Source: UMGS882 sp045598975 (GTDB lineage: Bacteria > Bacillota > Clostridia > Oscillospirales > CAG-382). Taken from it: DNA of 64,000 nt. Under the pieces are notes generated by a model that saw nothing but the letters and a program-made list of their open reading frames with translations, searched no databases and was not told the origin of the DNA. This document shows, piece by piece, positions 60,814 to 64,000 of the stretch. Position 1 is the stretch's first letter. Each line of letters begins with the position of its first letter. The stretch covers positions 1-64,000 of the forward strand of contig JAZRVE010000099.1 of NCBI GenBank assembly GCA_045598975.1, written 5' to 3'. The position numbers and the translations under genes were made by a program.

Positions 60814-61296
60814 ATGTATCGCATCGGACACGGTTATGACGTACACAAGCTCGTCGAGGGCAGAAAGCTCATCCTCGGCGGGGTGGATATCCCGTTTGAA
60901 AAAGGACTGCTCGGACATTCCGACGCCGACGTCGTCACACACGCGCTGATGGACGCTCTGCTCGATGCGGCGGGACTCGAGGACATCGGGCATCAGTTTC
61001 CCGACACGGCGGAGGCATACCGCGGCGCGGACAGTCTGAAACTGCTCGAAAGGGTGGCGCTTCTGATAAAAAACGAGGGCTATGTCCTCGGCAACGCCGA
61101 TATGACGGTCATCGCCCAGCGTCCCAAGCTTGCGCCGTACCTGCCGGATATGGAGCGGAATATGGCGCGGGCGATCGGCTGTGAGGATTCCCGGCTCAAC
61201 GTCAAGGCGACGACGGAGGAACACCTCGGTTTCACCGGGCGTATGGAGGGCATCAGCGCCCACGCGGTGGTGCTTCTCGAAAAAATCGAAAAATAA
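60814..61296 (+). CDS. ispF: 2-C-methyl-D-erythritol 2,4-cyclodiphosphate synthase
   Basis: This 160-residue enzyme has the zinc ligands of GYDVHKL (D8, H10) and the conserved LLGHSDADVVTHALMDALL near 31-49, then IGHQFPDT. It forms the cyclic diphosphate in the methylerythritol pathway as a trimer. The ribosome site GGAGG lies in the end of ispD, and the two genes are co-transcribed. They are separate, not fused as in some bacteria. Confidence 0.97.
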   Translation: MYRIGHGYDVHKLVEGRKLILGGVDIPFEKGLLGHSDADVVTHALMDALLDAAGLEDIGHQFPDTAEAYRGADSLKLLERVALLIKNEGYVLGNADMTVIAQRPKLAPYLPDMERNMARAIGCEDSRLNVKATTEEHLGFTGRMEGISAHAVVLLEKIEK

Positions 61297-61379
61297 AGAA
61301 TCAAAGTCCCATATTTCGGACACGTGATCGTGTATACTGATACCGCAAAACAAGAAAAAGCAAAGGACGGTGTCAGGTT

Positions 61380-61652
61380 ATGACGACAAAAATCAGCGTG
61401 ATAACGGCGTTTTCGGGATTACTCTTTCTGTTGTTTGCGGCGGGAAAAGCGGAGACGGCATCGGTCGCGGACGTGCTCGCGTGGCTTCTTGCGGGCGTTG
61501 TGTGTCTGACGGTCTCCTATTATCTTTCCGTCAACGGCAGACGCGTCGCAAAACGGGCAAAACGTGTGAAAGCGGCGCTTTTCGGCGCCGGAAAGCGGAC
61601 ACGCCGCGTCCGGAAGACGTCTCTTGCCGAACGGGAAAAAGTGCCCGGATGA
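61380..61652 (+). CDS. Small membrane protein with basic tail, unknown function
   Basis: This 90-residue protein has two hydrophobic helices (about 6-22 and 28-50) and a strongly basic C-terminal tail (RRVAKRAKRVK and RTRRVRKT). The start at 61380 follows AAAGGACGGTGTCAGGTT. It precedes another membrane protein gene by 35 bases. I do not recognise it; the basic tail may touch nucleic acid or phospholipid. Confidence 0.6.
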   Translation: MTTKISVITAFSGLLFLLFAAGKAETASVADVLAWLLAGVVCLTVSYYLSVNGRRVAKRAKRVKAALFGAGKRTRRVRKTSLAEREKVPG

Positions 61653-61687
61653 TCGGGAAGATTCACGGAAAATCACTCGGAGGAATC

Positions 61688-62365
61688 ATGAAAAAAAGAG
61701 AAAACAGCATCGGAAAAGTGAGTGAGCCGCTTTTGGCGGCGGTCATCGCCTACGCGTCGGCGCTCGTCACACTGCCGGCTCTCGGATGGGTGACGACACT
61801 GCCGCTCGTGGCGCTTCTTTCGCTTCTTGCGGTGTACGTCGTCCGCAACAGACGGCTGTATTATCTGTTGGCGGCGGTGTTCCCGCTTGCCGTGACGTGC
61901 CTGTTCGGCGAAAGCGTGCTCCGCGCGGCGGCGATGGCGGTCTGTTGTGTGCTTGCTTCCCTTGCGGCGGCGCTGTTCAAACGGGCGCTGTATACGGCGA
62001 AAAAGACAAAAGGGAAGGATGCCTCCGTATATAAAAAAAGCCGCATCGCGGCAGTGGCGGCGGTGGTGATGCTGTGCGTGCTGTCGCTTGCGGGATCGGG
62101 CTTTCTGCCGGTATGGCTGAATAAGGAAAAGGCGGCAAAAACGTACGTGTCCGAAAACTTTTCGCGTCTCGAAACGGGGCATACGGTGTATCAGCCGATG
62201 TGGGGACGGTACGTGACGGAACTGACGAACGCAAACGAGCGTGTCGCGTATATTGCCTGCGGAAGCGGCGAAAACCGGTACCGTGCCAAGACAGCGGACG
62301 GAACGGAAAAGTGGCTTGACGAGGCACAGTTCGAAGAGTGGCTGGTGCTTGAAAACCTGGCGTGA
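61688..62365 (+). CDS. Multi-pass membrane protein, unknown function
   Basis: This 225-residue protein has five or so hydrophobic segments between about 12 and 145, then a soluble C-terminal part of about 80 residues rich in tyrosine and glutamate (ENFSRLETGHTVYQPMWGRY). The start at 61688 follows CGGAGGAATC. It may form an operon with the small membrane protein. No family recognised. Confidence 0.65.
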   Translation: MKKRENSIGKVSEPLLAAVIAYASALVTLPALGWVTTLPLVALLSLLAVYVVRNRRLYYLLAAVFPLAVTCLFGESVLRAAAMAVCCVLASLAAALFKRALYTAKKTKGKDASVYKKSRIAAVAAVVMLCVLSLAGSGFLPVWLNKEKAAKTYVSENFSRLETGHTVYQPMWGRYVTELTNANERVAYIACGSGENRYRAKTADGTEKWLDEAQFEEWLVLENLA

Positions 62366-62406
62366 CACGGCACTGCCGCACGGAAAGCTTTTATGAAATT
62401 ATGAAA

Positions 62407-62447
62407 CCCGCCGGAAAGGGATATCCTCTCCGGCGGGTCGCTTTTTT
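62407..62447. terminator. Terminator between convergent membrane-protein and peptide genes
   Basis: CCCGCCGGA (62407-62415) pairs with TCCGGCGGG (62429-62437), followed on the plus strand by TCGCTTTTTT. On the minus strand TTTCATAATTT follows, so it may act both ways. Confidence 0.75.
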
Positions 62448-62460
62448 GAAAGCGGTACGG

Positions 62461-62636
62461 TCACTTGTTCGTTGTAATGTATGTGAGGGAGCCCACGTCG
62501 AGCCCGCCGCCCGCAACCAGCGCAAACTCTTCTTCGGTCAGTCCCGGAGCTTCCTGCCCACGGCTTCGACTTCCTCTTTGAGGGCGTTGAGTTCTTCTTT
62601 GGTTTTCGTAGGGCTTTTCCTTTCATTGTTAATCAT
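62461..62636 (-). pseudogene. Frameshifted double-glycine leader peptide gene
   Basis: Read from the ATG at 62636, the frame gives MINNERKSPTKTKEELNALK and reaches KLRD, then stops. Skipping one base near 62541 restores LTEEEFALVAGG followed by a 14-residue core, GLDVGSLTYITTNK, and a stop at 62461. The intact neighbour has GGGAACTG where this has GGGACTG, so a single A is missing. The gene starts one base inside the neighbour's stop (TAATG), meaning coupled translation. It is a decayed second precursor, or the base is an assembly error. Confidence 0.75.
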
Positions 62637-62851
62637 TATTTTGATGAAATATCCGATATCCGTCTCTTCCTGTTGTCATCAATGATGTAATTACTTAAAT
62701 CGGTAAATACTCCACCGCTTACCTGCGCCAGCTCTTCTTCCGTCAGTTCCCGAAGCTTCTTACACACGGCTTCGACTTCCGCTTTGAGAGCGAGCAGTTC
62801 TTCTTTGGTTTTCACAGTCAAATCTCCATTTTCGCTGTTTTCGCTGATCAT
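62636..62851 (-). CDS. Bacteriocin/RiPP-type precursor with double-glycine leader
   Basis: This 71-residue peptide has an acidic, helical leader with KEELLALKAEVEAVCKKLR and LTEEELAQVSGG; the double glycine at 46-47 is the classic cleavage site for a peptidase-containing ABC transporter. The remaining 24-residue core starts VFTDLSNYIIDDN and is basic at its end. It has no cysteine after the cleavage site, so a lanthipeptide is unlikely, although serines could be modified. No modifying enzyme, transporter or immunity gene is visible nearby. The ribosome site is weak (AAGAA). Confidence 0.7.
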   Translation of the reverse strand: MISENSENGDLTVKTKEELLALKAEVEAVCKKLRELTEEELAQVSGGVFTDLSNYIIDDNRKRRISDISSK

Positions 62852-63026
62852 TTCTTAATGTCTTAATGCGCGGAAAACACGAATTTGTTACACTCTTTTT
62901 CCCTGCATTCCTTTATACGAAGCATTCCGAAAAAAGGCTGCTGTTTTTTTGATTATTTTTCGTATTTTCGGAAAACCATAGCCAAAAGGCATAAAACCGT
63001 ACTTATTTCGGCATCGAAAAAAGAAA

Positions 63027-63075
63027 AACGCCGTATACTTTGTATTTCAGACGATGATATACGATATACAGCGTT
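63027..63075 (-). terminator. Terminator of the YycJ-type hydrolase gene
   Basis: AACGCCGTATA (63027-63037) pairs with TATACAGCGTT (63065-63075) with one wobble on the minus-strand RNA. It is followed there by TTTTCTTTTTTC. Confidence 0.7.
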
Positions 63076-63112
63076 ATTTTTCTTGTAATACAGTTCTCCG
63101 CAGACGGTCGGA

Positions 63113-63895
63113 TCAGGCGTCTAAGATCGACTTCATCGCGACCGTGACCTTGCAGTCGTTCTGGGAAATGCCCGCCTTGTCGAGCGCCGAAACGCTCTCG
63201 TTGTAGGCGAGCAGCGGGGTGTTGTTGTGCTCGGATAAATGAGCGAGAATGACTTTTTTCGTGCCGCTTTGGTACAGATGGGGCAGGAAAGACGCGCAGG
63301 CGGCATTGGAAAGATGCCCCTTTTCGGAAAGGATGCGCTGTTTGAGATGGTACGGATACGGTCCGTCCATGAGCATCTGCACGTCGTGATTGCTTTCGAG
63401 GATGACGGTTTCGCACCCGAATAAGGCGGCGGCGATGCCCTTGGTCACGTACCCGATGTCGGTCGCGTAGCCGAGAGAGGAGCCGTCCGGAAAGGAAAAC
63501 CGGTAGCCGACACTGCCGAAGGCATCGTGCGGTGTGCGGAAAATGTCGGCACGGATCGAGCCGACGTCGATGCTTTCGCCCGCCTCCTTGAAGACCGCAA
63601 CGCGTGAAAGAGCGTCGGTCGGCTGGGAAGCCGCCATGGCGTTGTACGAGCTTTCGTTGATGTAGACGGGAAAGCCGTAATGCTTTGCGAGCATTTCGAG
63701 CCCCTTGACGTGGTCGGCGTGCTCGTGCGTGACAAGGCAGGCGGCAACGTGGGAAAGGCTCGTACCGATGGCGGCGAGCGCCTCTCCGAGACGCTTGGCG
63801 GATACGCCCGCGTCAACGAGCAGTTCGGTGTCGTCGCACCGTATGTAGCAGGCGTTCCCCGAGGAGCCGGAAAACAGCGGAATGACTTTGATCAT
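63113..63895 (-). CDS. Metallo-beta-lactamase-fold hydrolase, YycJ/WalJ type
   Basis: This 260-residue cytoplasmic protein begins FSGSSGNACYI near 8-18 and has the metal motif THEHADH near 55-61, then a late histidine in AHLSEHNN near 218. It matches YycJ/WalJ, a double-strand DNA exonuclease-like member of the beta-lactamase fold linked to cell division and repair. The usual walRK genes are not in view because the window ends just upstream. It is adjacent to the 3' end of another minus-strand gene. Confidence 0.88.
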   Translation of the reverse strand: MIKVIPLFSGSSGNACYIRCDDTELLVDAGVSAKRLGEALAAIGTSLSHVAACLVTHEHADHVKGLEMLAKHYGFPVYINESSYNAMAASQPTDALSRVAVFKEAGESIDVGSIRADIFRTPHDAFGSVGYRFSFPDGSSLGYATDIGYVTKGIAAALFGCETVILESNHDVQMLMDGPYPYHLKQRILSEKGHLSNAACASFLPHLYQSGTKKVILAHLSEHNNTPLLAYNESVSALDKAGISQNDCKVTVAMKSILDA

Positions 63896-63926
63896 GGCAA
63901 ATCCTTATCCGAAAAATCCGAAAAAA

Positions 63927-64000
63927 TCAGTGGCGGAACAGAGAAGCGACGGCTTCGGCAAGCCCGAGGTCTTTGAGTATGAAAAGATAGACGGCGTCGC
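63927..64000 (-). CDS. 3' end of a gene cut by the window edge
   Basis: Reading the minus strand from 63998 gives 23 residues, DAVYLFILKDLGLAEAVASL followed by FRH, then TGA at 63929-63927. The frame is open to the window edge. The stop lies 31 bases before the YycJ-type start, so the two genes are probably co-transcribed. Too little is visible to name it. Confidence 0.6.
   Translation of the reverse strand, partial: DAVYLFILKDLGLAEAVASLFRH

Overview
The window is about 58 to 60 percent G+C by eye. It has Firmicute-style promoters (TTGACA, 17 bp, TATAAT), strong AGGAGG-type ribosome binding sites, and gene orders typical of Clostridia: yhbY-nadD-yqeK-LCP-rsfS-leuS, rnc-smc-ftsY-rdgB, and rpsO-pnp. 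I read it as one end of a contig from a GC-rich, probably uncultured gut-type clostridium. This is inference, since no rRNA or other decisive marker is present. Bases 103-186 match, from memory, the MGI/DNBSEQ adapter pair with a 10-base barcode. The first ~186 bases are therefore a library artefact at the contig end, and trustworthy sequence starts only after about 270.

Left part (359-12983): an operon that looks catabolic for a sugar acid (M24 peptidase-like protein, HpcH/HpaI aldolase, zinc alcohol dehydrogenase, enolase-superfamily dehydratase, PIG-L deacetylase), then a cytoplasmic sialidase-fold protein, a GH51 arabinofuranosidase-like enzyme with an altered acid/base motif, a translationally coupled barnase-like lipoprotein and barstar-like pair, a DUF4091-like protein, a PHP phosphatase followed by a 17-codon remnant of a sugar kinase, and a nucleoside deoxyribosyltransferase-like protein.

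Middle part: an AT-rich Eco47II-type restriction-modification island (13050-14883), a tandem pair of M55 D-aminopeptidase-like genes, YhcH, an Sfp-type phosphopantetheinyl transferase, a SpoIIE phosphatase/kinase fusion with a STAS partner, an S1-domain protein, an orphan peptide-binding lipoprotein, then rsmA, rpsO, pnp, a pseudouridine synthase and azlCD. From 29719 to 34922 lies an accessory zone with lower G+C. It holds a long rod-like RNA or inverted-repeat element with a terminator directly in front of a lipoprotein gene, a hairpin-rich non-coding stretch, an aldose epimerase, an XRE repressor with an array of palindromic operators, and two membrane proteins.

Right part (34981-64000): an HtrA protease and an S-layer-homology YcdB protein, then a long minus-strand housekeeping block (rlmA-like gene, mnmA, rpsU, leuS, rsfS, LCP, yqeK, nadD, yhbY, rdgB, ftsY, smc, a radical SAM gene, rnc, plsX, topA, dprA, an rRNA/tRNA methyltransferase). 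The plus strand carries ispD-ispF and two small membrane proteins. A pair of double-glycine leader peptide genes follows, the second frameshifted, and then a YycJ-type hydrolase and the tail of one more gene. I see no tRNA, rRNA, CRISPR array or complete insertion sequence.
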